DNA from: a virus
DNA length: 62,222 nt
Strand: one strand, 5' to 3'
Virus record (IMG/VR): IMGVR_UViG_3300009124_000012
Span: 1-62,222 of that record
Below are positions 47,327-52,501 of the stretch, piece after piece. The translations under genes were made by a program, and so were the position numbers. Position 1 is the first letter of the stretch; each line of letters starts with the position of its first letter. A model generated the notes under the pieces. That model worked only from the letters and a program-made list of their open reading frames with translations, was not told the origin of the DNA and ran no database searches.

Positions 47327-47929
47327 TCACAGACCCTTCTCTGCTAGGATGGGTGCGACGACCTCACGGAGGAAGGCGAAATACTCAGCAGAGGTGAACG
47401 GTGCTTGAATGCGAGCGAGCAGGTCATCCACACCCATGACGGTCATGCCCTTGCCCTCGTAGCGTGTGACCTCTGCCTGTGGGACAGTGGCAACGACAGG
47501 CACGAAGTAAGCAGCGATGCACCCACCCACTGCATCTGCCACTGCGTTGATCTTCTCGTTCGATGCCCTGATCTTCTCGCTGTCAAAGTTCAGGTTGCAC
47601 TTGCTTTCCAGGTAGTATGTGATGGAGGCGGGGTCGTTGGTGGAGAACAGGTGATCGATCTGCCGCTGACGGTTGCCCACGGTGATGAGGTTGCTATCCT
47701 CAATGAGGTTGGTCACGCTGCTGTCATCACTGAGCACCTTATTCCAGAACTGCTCGATACGCTCACCGAAGGCGATCAGGATGGAATGAGGGGAAACCCG
47801 ATTGTTCATACCCAAGGCAGAGAGGATGTGGGATTCAGTCTGCTTAGGGTTGATGGACATGATCAGGGGGAGCATGGTCTCCTCCAGGTAAGCGGCGCCG
47901 ATGGTGGTGGTGGTGAGGGTCACGGTCAT
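47327..47929 (-). CDS. PD-(D/E)xK nuclease-like protein
   Basis: A 200-residue protein. The centre has Gly55-Glu57 in FGERIEQFWN, Asp92 in RQIDHLF, and Glu108-Ser-Lys110 in YYLESKCNLNFDSEK. The arrangement E, D, ~15 residues, ExK, then N-x-(L/F)-D-S-E-K resembles type II restriction endonucleases of the PD-(D/E)xK fold. No methyltransferase is adjacent. The gene is G+C-rich and has a near-consensus sigma-70 promoter (47950-47978) and its own terminator, so it is a self-contained early unit. The target is unknown, and host DNA degradation or defence against other phages are possibilities. Confidence 0.6.
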   Translation of the reverse strand: MTVTLTTTTIGAAYLEETMLPLIMSINPKQTESHILSALGMNNRVSPHSILIAFGERIEQFWNKVLSDDSSVTNLIEDSNLITVGNRQRQIDHLFSTNDPASITYYLESKCNLNFDSEKIRASNEKINAVADAVGGCIAAYFVPVVATVPQAEVTRYEGKGMTVMGVDDLLARIQAPFTSAEYFAFLREVVAPILAEKGL

Positions 47930-47949
47930 GTGGTTGTGTCGTTGGTGAA

Positions 47950-47978
47950 ATTATAGAGGATCAGGGGACAGGAGTCAA
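47950..47978 (-). promoter_or_regulatory. sigma-70 type early promoter
   Basis: Minus strand TTGACT (47973-47978), a 17-base spacer, then a perfect TATAAT (47950-47955). The ATG follows 20 bases later after a CA-rich leader. The -35 box overlaps the stop codon of the upstream gene. It would be read by host RNA polymerase. Confidence 0.85.
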
Positions 47979-48175
47979 TCCCTGTCGCTGATGTTCCAGG
48001 TGCCATAGGTGCCCTGGTCGATAGGTTGCCCATCACGGAAGGCGGCACGGATGAGGGCACGGCGTCGCTCTTCCTGACGGAGGGTCTCCATATAGGATGC
48101 CATGGCAGACTGACAGATGGGGTCGTTGGCGGCAGTCTCGTTAACCAGGAAAGCGCCGTTGTGTTGTTTGATCAT
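47975..48175 (-). CDS. small unknown early protein
   Basis: A 66-residue protein from the ATG at 48175. The frame is open further upstream, but TATAAT (48182-48187) sits exactly six bases before this ATG, so the transcript should begin at or near it. The chain is helical with RQEERRRALIRAAFRDGQP near the C-terminus. Function unknown; G+C-rich like its neighbours. Confidence 0.6.
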   Translation of the reverse strand: MIKQHNGAFLVNETAANDPICQSAMASYMETLRQEERRRALIRAAFRDGQPIDQGTYGTWNISDRD

Positions 48176-48181
48176 GTGCTT

Positions 48182-48187
48182 ATTATA
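48182..48187 (-). promoter_or_regulatory. TATAAT box, leaderless promoter candidate
   Basis: TATAAT lies six bases upstream of the ATG at 48175, so the expected +1 falls on the start codon. The same TATAAT-N6-ATG arrangement occurs at 49828. No good -35 was found. Confidence 0.6.
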
Positions 48188-48207
48188 GGGGGTCAGGTGG
48201 GCAGATC

Positions 48208-48420
48208 TCAGGCAGCGGTGGACACCTCGTCCGCTGTCACACGAACCCACGCCATGGGGTCACCTTTGGTGGGACACTTCCAGATGATCATATCCTCTCC
48301 ATACTTTGCCAACCACACAGAGCACAGGCGATAGGCGTGATCCATGTTCGATGCCCAGTCGCAACCGTGAGGGTCAAAGGTGCCCCATGCTGAGGGTTGG
48401 ACTGCGATGGCGTGGGTCAT
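48208..48420 (-). CDS. small unknown early protein, Trp-rich
   Basis: A 70-residue protein with five Trp (HAIAVQPSAWGTFDP, HAYRLCSVWLAKYGEDMIIW). No known family. The leader before the ATG is nearly identical to that of the nuclease-like gene (TTCACCAACGACACAAC), preceded by TACAAT at 48443-48448. This suggests a duplicated promoter-leader unit. Confidence 0.6.
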   Translation of the reverse strand: MTHAIAVQPSAWGTFDPHGCDWASNMDHAYRLCSVWLAKYGEDMIIWKCPTKGDPMAWVRVTADEVSTAA

Positions 48421-48442
48421 GTGGTGTTGTGTCGTTGGTGAA

Positions 48443-48448
48443 ATTGTA
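48443..48448 (-). promoter_or_regulatory. -10 box TACAAT with shared CA-rich leader
   Basis: TACAAT 22 bases before the ATG at 48420, followed by TTCACCAACGACACAAC, the same leader as at the promoter of the nuclease-like gene. A run of nine G just upstream is unusual. Confidence 0.55.
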
Positions 48449-48468
48449 GCACGGGGGGGGGCGACCCC

Positions 48469-48741
48469 TTAGAGGTCTGCCATCATCTCATTCATCTCGT
48501 CTGCATCGATGGCGACGCTATCCCATGCCACGCCGTCGCCAGTCTTGACAAGGTGGCGTCCGATCTGCCCATCAGTCATGCAGCGCACGAACTTCTCCCA
48601 AGGGGTCTCGTCATCAGAGCAGAACTCCACACACGCCTTAGCGGTGTTGTAGAGGAATTCATCGTTGCCGATCCAGAGGGAGGCATTCCAGGTCTCGTAG
48701 TTTGCCCAACCGTTGTAGGTGGTGTCGGTAGCGGTGCTCAT
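48469..48741 (-). CDS. small NGWxNYETW-family protein
   Basis: A 90-residue protein with the N-terminal signature YNGWANYETWNASLW, found in a family of short proteins on phages and plasmids (listed, as I recall, as DUF7249). The rest is acidic and ends DADEMNEMMADL. The family's role is not established. A TAGAAT box lies upstream, and an AAAGGA ribosome site is five bases before the ATG. Confidence 0.7.
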   Translation of the reverse strand: MSTATDTTYNGWANYETWNASLWIGNDEFLYNTAKACVEFCSDDETPWEKFVRCMTDGQIGRHLVKTGDGVAWDSVAIDADEMNEMMADL

Positions 48742-48789
48742 GTGTCCTTTGTTTGGTATGTGAGAATTCTACAGGGTCAGGGGTGCCGA

Positions 48790-48999
48790 TCAGGCGAGGC
48801 AGTGACGGTTTGCCCACTGTCCTTTGGAGGTGTCGCCGCTGAACCACAGCATCTTAAGGATCTCCCAGCGGTTAACGTGGGTGTGACGGTACTCCACCAG
48901 GCAACCCTTAAACCAGCGAACCCGAGCGGTGCCCGTGATGGGGTTCAGTCGCAAGGTCCAAACGCTGGTGCTGTCGTTGCAGTTGATGGGGAATCGCAT
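48790..48999 (-). CDS. KTSC-domain-like small protein
   Basis: A 69-residue protein whose pattern fits the KTSC domain: STSVWTLRLNP, then a strand ending RVRWFKGCLVEYRH and SKGQWANRH near the C-terminus (family: S..V, FxxGxxYxY, SxGxxxN). KTSC domains are short and often linked to RNA-binding or nucleic-acid proteins; the role here is unknown. Repeated ATTC units lie before the ATG. Confidence 0.6.
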   Translation of the reverse strand: MRFPINCNDSTSVWTLRLNPITGTARVRWFKGCLVEYRHTHVNRWEILKMLWFSGDTSKGQWANRHCLA

Positions 49000-49028
49000 G
49001 TGATTTAGTGAATGAATGAATAAGTGAA

Positions 49029-49199
49029 TTAGTCTCCCAATTCGATAACAGTATGTCCGAGGTAATCTTCAACCCAGACAGTGGAATTAGACTCACTATA
49101 CATCGAATAGGCAACATCGATAGCATGATCCTGAGAAGCACAATTCTCAGTTTCGTTGAGTGCTGGACAGTGAACTGTGTAGACCAAAATCGAACTCAT
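49029..49199 (-). CDS. small conserved cyanophage protein
   Basis: A 56-residue protein from the ATG at 49199 (SSILVYTVHCPALNETENC, then WVEDYLGHTVIEL). The frame stays open 32 codons further up, but that stretch contains one copy of the recurrent palindrome (49250-49275) found elsewhere only between or at the ends of genes, and GAAGGG lies before this ATG. I therefore use the short form. It resembles small cyanophage proteins of unknown function. Confidence 0.65.
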   Translation of the reverse strand: MSSILVYTVHCPALNETENCASQDHAIDVAYSMYSESNSTVWVEDYLGHTVIELGD

Positions 49200-49249
49200 T
49201 TCTTTGACCCTTCTACAATACACGATTTTGAGGTCTGTGCCGTGTGCTT

Positions 49250-49275
49250 GTGCCACTTTGACCAACTGTCCACTG
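49250..49275. repeat. recurrent palindrome, copy A
   Basis: An imperfect inverted repeat with TTTGACCAACTGTCCACTG. It belongs to the family that reads AGTGGACA...AAACTGTCCACT and lies upstream of the gene at 49029-49199. Function unknown; an operator or mRNA-processing hairpin is possible. Confidence 0.6.
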
Positions 49276-49329
49276 GCGGCTGACCTGGGTATCATTTAGT
49301 GATACCACAGTTAGTGTTAATTAGTGCCC

Positions 49330-49497
49330 CTAATTCTCCTCCCTCACAGTGTGAATGTGGAAGTTAGGATTGAGGCGCTGGCATGTCTCAATTGCCTCCT
49401 TTTTACTGGGGCTAATGTATGCTAACTCATCTCTCATTAACCAACCATTAGCACGTTCAAATCGTCCGCTGATAATGAATTTAGTCTCTTCAATCAT
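49330..49497 (-). CDS. small unknown protein
   Basis: A 55-residue protein from the ATG at 49497 (IEETKFIISGRFERANGWLM, then SPSKKEAIETCQRLNPNFHIH). Its ATG overlaps the stop of the 50-residue gene (ATGATTGA), so it is coupled. A strand-helix-strand pattern suggests a small ferredoxin-like or ribbon fold; function unknown. Confidence 0.65.
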   Translation of the reverse strand: MIEETKFIISGRFERANGWLMRDELAYISPSKKEAIETCQRLNPNFHIHTVREEN

Positions 49498-49642
49498 AGG
49501 GAAAGAATGCAGAACGGGTTGAATCTGTTGTGTAAGGAATATCAAAATCCTCACCAAACATTTGATAGTAGAACTCACTGAAGATAGCGAAATCGTCTGG
49601 CGTTTCGCTATTCCAGACCTTGAGAATTTCAGAGTACATCAT
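49490..49642 (-). CDS. 50-residue unknown protein
   Basis: An acidic, aromatic-rich 50-residue frame (SEILKVWNSETPDDFAIFSE, then YYQMFGEDFDIPYTTD). It starts on the stop of the 59-residue gene (TGATG) and overlaps the following gene by 8 nt, so three small genes form one coupled run. Confidence 0.6.
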   Translation of the reverse strand: MMYSEILKVWNSETPDDFAIFSEFYYQMFGEDFDIPYTTDSTRSAFFPYD

Positions 49643-49821
49643 CACTGATCAGCAAACATTCCGAAGTGTGCATCCAGCACGAAGTCCACCACGTCATCAG
49701 TGGCAGACACGTTGAAGCGGTCGCAGAACCAGTCCAGTGCCATGTCACCAGAGCACATGGTATCAAACATGAAATCTTGGAGTTCAGTCAGGCGATCAGT
49801 CATCAGTTCGTTTTGTGTCAT
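49642..49821 (-). CDS. 59-residue unknown acidic protein
   Basis: A frame of 59 codons and a stop (TQNELMTDRLTELQDFMFDT, then DWFCDRFNVSATDDVVDFVL). Helical, acidic, with two Cys. TATAAT lies six bases before the ATG, suggesting a leaderless message, and the next gene begins on its stop codon. Confidence 0.6.
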   Translation of the reverse strand: MTQNELMTDRLTELQDFMFDTMCSGDMALDWFCDRFNVSATDDVVDFVLDAHFGMFADQ

Positions 49822-49827
49822 GTAGAC

Positions 49828-49833
49828 ATTATA
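49828..49833 (-). promoter_or_regulatory. TATAAT box, leaderless promoter candidate
   Basis: TATAAT six bases before the ATG at 49821, the same spacing as at 48182. A palindrome copy lies about 30 bases further upstream. Confidence 0.6.
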
Positions 49834-49858
49834 GGCACAGGGTTTGGCGATCTGGGGT

Positions 49859-49900
49859 CAGTGGTGGACAGTCTGCCAACTGGTCAGGCAGCTGACCAGT
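49859..49900. repeat. recurrent palindrome, copy B, with extra 9-bp hairpin
   Basis: GTGGACAGTCTGCCAACTGG of the recurrent family, followed directly by a perfect 9-bp inverted repeat (49879-49887 with 49892-49900, loop 4). It lies directly after the stop of the 71-residue gene. Confidence 0.6.
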
Positions 49901-49905
49901 TTGTG

Positions 49906-50121
49906 TTACTTTGCGTCAGGAATGAGGTCGATCAATGTATCTTCATCATATAAATCTACGATCTCTTCAGTGATCTCATCCCATGTCATCTTTTCATACT
50001 CTCGTGTCAACAAATCGAAGAGCATTTGATCAGCAGATTTGTGATCCAAACCGTCGATAATATGCCAAGCATAGTTCTCAACGAGACCTTCGAGATCTTG
50101 CTGGTTTGGTGATGGTTGCAT
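49906..50121 (-). CDS. small acidic unknown protein
   Basis: A 71-residue protein from the ATG at 50121 (QPSPNQQDLEGLVENYAWHI, then a highly acidic TWDEITEEIVDLYDEDTLID). A longer form from a GTG at 50202 is possible, because that GTG overlaps the upstream stop. But the extension covers a degenerate palindrome (50181-50205) and a TATGAT box, so the short form is preferred. Function unknown. Confidence 0.6.
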   Translation of the reverse strand: MQPSPNQQDLEGLVENYAWHIIDGLDHKSADQMLFDLLTREYEKMTWDEITEEIVDLYDEDTLIDLIPDAK

Positions 50122-50198
50122 CGTGTTGTTTGTTGTTGACACAATCATAAGAGGATTTGATCCCTGTTGTGCTGCTAACTGTGTCACTTTAGAAACTG

Positions 50199-50342
50199 TC
50201 ACTGTTGAGTGGTGTATTCTACTTCGATAGTGATATTGTTAGTAATATCATCGTAGATATCACTATCGATATATCCATTCAAGATATCTTCAAGGATTTG
50301 TTCATTCATCTCTTGATACATTTCATGAATAGTCATAGTCAT
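50199..50342 (-). CDS. 47-residue acidic unknown protein
   Basis: A 47-residue frame (TIHEMYQEMNEQILEDILNG, then many Asp, Ile and Tyr). It may start at ATG 50342 or at the in-frame ATG 50336. It is helical and acidic like its neighbour at 49906. A/T-rich codons contrast with the G+C-rich island nearby. Confidence 0.55.
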   Translation of the reverse strand: MTMTIHEMYQEMNEQILEDILNGYIDSDIYDDITNNITIEVEYTTQQ

Positions 50343-50411
50343 CTTAGAATACCATTGGTATTATAACATAGACTATTTAAATAGTAAATTCTTAAATTTG
50401 AAGTTTTTTAA

Positions 50412-50455
50412 AAATATGAAAAATCCCACTTTCTCAAATTAATGAAAAAGTGGGA
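50412..50455 (-). terminator. hairpin terminator
   Basis: An inverted repeat with arms CCCACTTT and AAAGTGGG around 50426-50453 and an A/T-rich loop, followed on the minus strand by ATTTTTCATATTTTT. It lies just past the stop of the 115-residue gene. Confidence 0.75.
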
Positions 50456-50465
50456 AATTTGTAAA

Positions 50466-50813
50466 TCAAGCAAAACAGTAACCGTTGGAGAATTCCTTAG
50501 TCGTGAAAACATTCTTGCCGTTGATTGCACCAGTGAATACACGAACGAACCACTGATAGTTCTTTTGGAATACACCCTCGCCTGCAATGCAATGCTCACT
50601 GCAGATAGCATTCAGACGAGATTTGGTGGTGGTGGATTGCCAACCACCATCATAAATCATCACGTAGTCATCACCCACAGTAGCAATGTGGTTGCCATGA
50701 AGAAACACATCGGAGGTGCCATCTTCCTTGTTGTATACCACTTCAGTGTTGGCAGACTTCCAGTTGATGTTGCTGCTGATAGCGGCGTTCATCTGCTGTT
50801 CGATCTTACGCAT
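50466..50813 (-). CDS. conserved phage hypothetical protein
   Basis: A 115-residue protein from the ATG at 50813. The longer frame would start inside the TACTAC promoter box, so it is rejected. Landmarks are NTEVVYNKEDGTSDVFLHGN and GGWQSTTTKSRLNAIC, a pattern I recall in uncharacterised phage proteins. The C-terminus is beta-rich with an aromatic NYQWFVRVFTG. A CA-rich leader lacking a Shine-Dalgarno sequence precedes it and a terminator follows. Confidence 0.68.
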   Translation of the reverse strand: MRKIEQQMNAAISSNINWKSANTEVVYNKEDGTSDVFLHGNHIATVGDDYVMIYDGGWQSTTTKSRLNAICSEHCIAGEGVFQKNYQWFVRVFTGAINGKNVFTTKEFSNGYCFA

Positions 50814-50876
50814 GGTTTGGTGTGGTTGTTTGATCTGTACGTAGTATGGCACCCCTGCAGGTCAATTGCAAGGGGT

Positions 50877-50899
50877 AGTGGACACTAGGTGGACTGTCA
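50877..50899. repeat. recurrent palindrome, copy D
   Basis: AGTGGACACTAGGTGGACTG plus GTC, an imperfect copy. It covers the gap and the stop codon of the 60-residue gene. TTGACC and GCCATACTAC follow toward the start at 50813. Confidence 0.6.
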
Positions 50900-51079
50900 C
50901 CCTCCGAACTGATCATCCATAAATGCACTATCCTGTCCAAACATTTCCTCAAAGAGGTTCATAACCTTGGCATCAGTTTCTAATGCTAACTGGCAAGGAT
51001 CTTTGATGTCATTAATGGCAAGCAATTCTTGACCAGAGAGTGTAGAATGCATTTTGCCGTTAGGACCAGTGAAAAGCAT
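50897..51079 (-). CDS. 60-residue unknown protein
   Basis: A 60-residue acidic protein (FTGPNGKMHSTLSGQELLAI, then EEMFGQDSAFMDDQFGG). Predicted helical, no motif. It stands alone between two palindrome copies, with GTATTGTATATAC upstream as a possible promoter. Confidence 0.6.
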   Translation of the reverse strand: MLFTGPNGKMHSTLSGQELLAINDIKDPCQLALETDAKVMNLFEEMFGQDSAFMDDQFGG

Positions 51080-51134
51080 GTGAATTCCTGAACTTGTATA
51101 TACAATACAGGATATCGGTGCCAGTGGGGTGATT

Positions 51135-51160
51135 AGTGGACACTACAGAAACTGTCCACT
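51135..51160. repeat. recurrent palindrome, copy E (perfect arms)
   Basis: A perfect 8-bp inverted repeat, AGTGGACA (51135-51142) and TGTCCACT (51153-51160), around a 10-base loop. The best example of the family, in the gap before the 60-residue gene. Confidence 0.75.
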
Positions 51161-51178
51161 GATGTCACCAAATATTAG

Positions 51179-51340
51179 TTAACTACGATAGTCTTCAATT
51201 TCGTCGTGGTCTTTAAACTTTGCAGTCTTTTTAGAGCGGTTACTGTATCGTTTCCGATTTTGGACTGCATAACCAAAGTCTTCGTAATCATCGACGAACT
51301 CTTGATACTTTGGAGACGAATATTTGTTGTTTTTGGACAT
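51179..51340 (-). CDS. 53-residue basic/acidic unknown protein
   Basis: A 53-residue frame (SKNNKYSSPKYQEFVDDYED, then QNRKRYSNRSKKTAKFKDHD). Highly charged and probably disordered; the basic middle may bind nucleic acid. It is the gene just downstream of the KTSC-like gene at 51383. Confidence 0.6.
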   Translation of the reverse strand: MSKNNKYSSPKYQEFVDDYEDFGYAVQNRKRYSNRSKKTAKFKDHDEIEDYRS

Positions 51341-51382
51341 GATCAACTGAAAATTACTTGTTATTAGTAATATTATACAATT

Positions 51383-51613
51383 TTATTTAGATTCAGTCAC
51401 TAATTGACTGATTTTTTCTGTTTTGATTGCATTTGTAATGAATTTACCAATACTTTCTTCATTCTGAATAGTATTCTGTAAATCTTTTACAAAATCAGTA
51501 TCGATAACACTATAATTGTACAATTTATCAGAAGAATTAAACACAATACTAACTACTTCTTCTTTAATAGTTAATTCTTTAATTGCTGAAGACTTGAGAT
51601 TAGTGAAATTCAC
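51383..51613 (-). CDS. KTSC-domain protein
   Basis: A 76-residue protein starting at GTG. Its pattern is that of the KTSC domain: SSAIKELTIKEEVVSIVFNS, then LYNYSVI and a C-terminal ESIGKFITNAIK. The second KTSC-like protein in the window. Its leader follows the 22-bp inverted repeat (51649-51728), which may control it. Confidence 0.7.
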   Translation of the reverse strand: MNFTNLKSSAIKELTIKEEVVSIVFNSSDKLYNYSVIDTDFVKDLQNTIQNEESIGKFITNAIKTEKISQLVTESK

Positions 51614-51648
51614 AGTTTTTTAAAAAAATTAAAAGTTGAGTTTTTTAA

Positions 51649-51728
51649 GTTTTCTGAATTTCTCAAAATCTCAAAAAAGTGAAAAAGTGAAAAATAGCAA
51701 AAACACGATTTTGAGAAATTCAGAAAAC
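51649..51728. repeat. perfect 22-bp inverted repeat
   Basis: Arms 51649-51670 and 51707-51728 are exact reverse complements; the 36-base loop contains GTGAAAAA repeats. It ends 35 bases before the GTG of the KTSC gene. It lacks a T run right after the stem and so is not a simple terminator. It could form a long mRNA hairpin or a DNA cruciform. Confidence 0.85.
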
Positions 51729-51758
51729 CCGCCGTTATGCCCCCTTGAGGACCTCTGT

Positions 51759-51764
51759 ATTATA
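51759..51764 (-). promoter_or_regulatory. TATAAT box reading into the inverted repeat
   Basis: TATAAT on the minus strand, about 30 bases upstream of the 22-bp inverted repeat and 145 bases before the KTSC gene. No clear -35. It would transcribe the hairpin as a leader. Confidence 0.45.
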
Positions 51765-51897
51765 CTGTAGGTACTGAGACCCTCGGAGGACCTTTGTGCC
51801 ACCTTAGAGACTGTCATAGAGGCACTTGACAATCGATGCAGGGCGGGCTAAGACAACAACTCCTCCGCACCTTACCTATATTTTTTTAACCATTTCT

Positions 51898-51939
51898 TTT
51901 TCCACAGGTTTTTCCACAGAGTTTTCCACAATCTCCACA
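51898..51939 (+). promoter_or_regulatory. cluster of DnaA boxes (TTTTCCACA)
   Basis: Three exact TTTTCCACA boxes at 51898-51906, 51910-51918 and 51922-51930, each 12 bases apart, and a degenerate fourth (ATCTCCACA, 51931-51939). TTTTCCACA is the DnaA box reported for cyanobacteria. An A/T-rich tract lies immediately to the left, as in origins. Confidence 0.7.
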
Positions 51940-51974
51940 AATAGTGTTAAAGAACCCTGACAGGCACTAGAGAG

Positions 51975-52157
51975 CTACTCTGCGGATACTATGGAGTTAC
52001 TATGTCTAATGATTAGTTTTTGTTGTTGTCGTTGGAGTTCGTATTTAACTGGGATGAGGTGATTACGAATGAACTTATTGTACTGATTTGTACTTGTCAG
52101 TTTAAGTAACTCGTTAATGTGTATGAGTGCTATGTCTAGTTGTTGTTGTTCTATCAT
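51975..52157 (-). CDS. 60-residue unknown protein
   Basis: A 60-residue protein from the ATG at 52157 (IEQQQLDIALIHINELLKLT, then Gln/Lys-rich YELQRQQQKLIIRHS). A longer form from a TTG overlapping the upstream stop is possible. Helical, hydrophilic; function unknown. Confidence 0.55.
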   Translation of the reverse strand: MIEQQQLDIALIHINELLKLTSTNQYNKFIRNHLIPVKYELQRQQQKLIIRHSNSIVSAE

Positions 52158-52204
52158 TGAGAGAGACGTAGACGATAATCTTCTAATTTTTGTTGGGGAA
52201 CAGT

Positions 52205-52501
52205 TCAATCTTCCTTGAGTTCATTATCTTGATACTCTCGGATTGCTTCTTCTTTGACCTTGTACCAGTCGTAGATTTTGTTGCGTTCTTTGTAGATTTC
52301 TTTGAGACGCCTGCTGATTGCTTTACTTTTATCTGAGTGCTTGTTGTTTTTCTTTTTGGGTGTACAATGAGCAGCATCATAGAGATGATCTAAGATGACA
52401 CCCAACTCATTATAGCGTGTGGTGTTCATATGTTGTAGTGCTTGTACTTGTTCTTTACGAACAATTGCCTCAACTTCTTGCCACTGTCGTTCAGTCAACA
52501 T
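52205..52501 (-). CDS. helical Lys/Glu-rich unknown protein
   Basis: A 98-residue protein with long helices (TERQWQEVEAIVRKEQVQ, then KSKAISRRLKEIYKERNKIY). Probably a nucleic-acid-associated or coiled-coil protein; no family recognised. It overlaps the zincin-like gene by 11 nt. Confidence 0.65.
   Translation of the reverse strand: MLTERQWQEVEAIVRKEQVQALQHMNTTRYNELGVILDHLYDAAHCTPKKKNNKHSDKSKAISRRLKEIYKERNKIYDWYKVKEEAIREYQDNELKED

Larger units (their letters stand above)
51614..51974. other. non-coding region, candidate replication origin or regulatory element
   Basis: About 360 bases without a credible gene. From low to high it holds a perfect 22-bp inverted repeat, CCCGCC near 51728 matched by GGCGGG near 51843, a minus-strand TATAAT (51759-51764), repeats of GAGGACCT, a plus-strand TTGACA (near 51828), an A/T-rich T tract (about 51879-51887), and a cluster of DnaA boxes. 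Such a composition resembles a bacterial origin more than a T4-like intergenic gap. Function is inferred. Confidence 0.6.

Noticed and set aside
47405-49008. Plus-strand frames (183 and 151 residues) in the G+C-rich island
   Set aside because: They are antisense to genes with promoters and ribosome sites; long antisense frames are expected in G+C-rich DNA.
49200-49295. N-terminal extension of the 56-residue gene
   Set aside because: The stretch carries a palindrome copy and lies upstream of a ribosome-site-like GAAGGG.
50814-50852. Earlier start for the 115-residue gene
   Set aside because: That ATG lies within the GCCATACTAC promoter-like box.
51614-51974. A tRNA or structured RNA such as a riboswitch in the 360-base gap
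   Set aside because: No cloverleaf, anticodon stem or GTTCNANNC-type arm was seen; only the long inverted repeat stands out.
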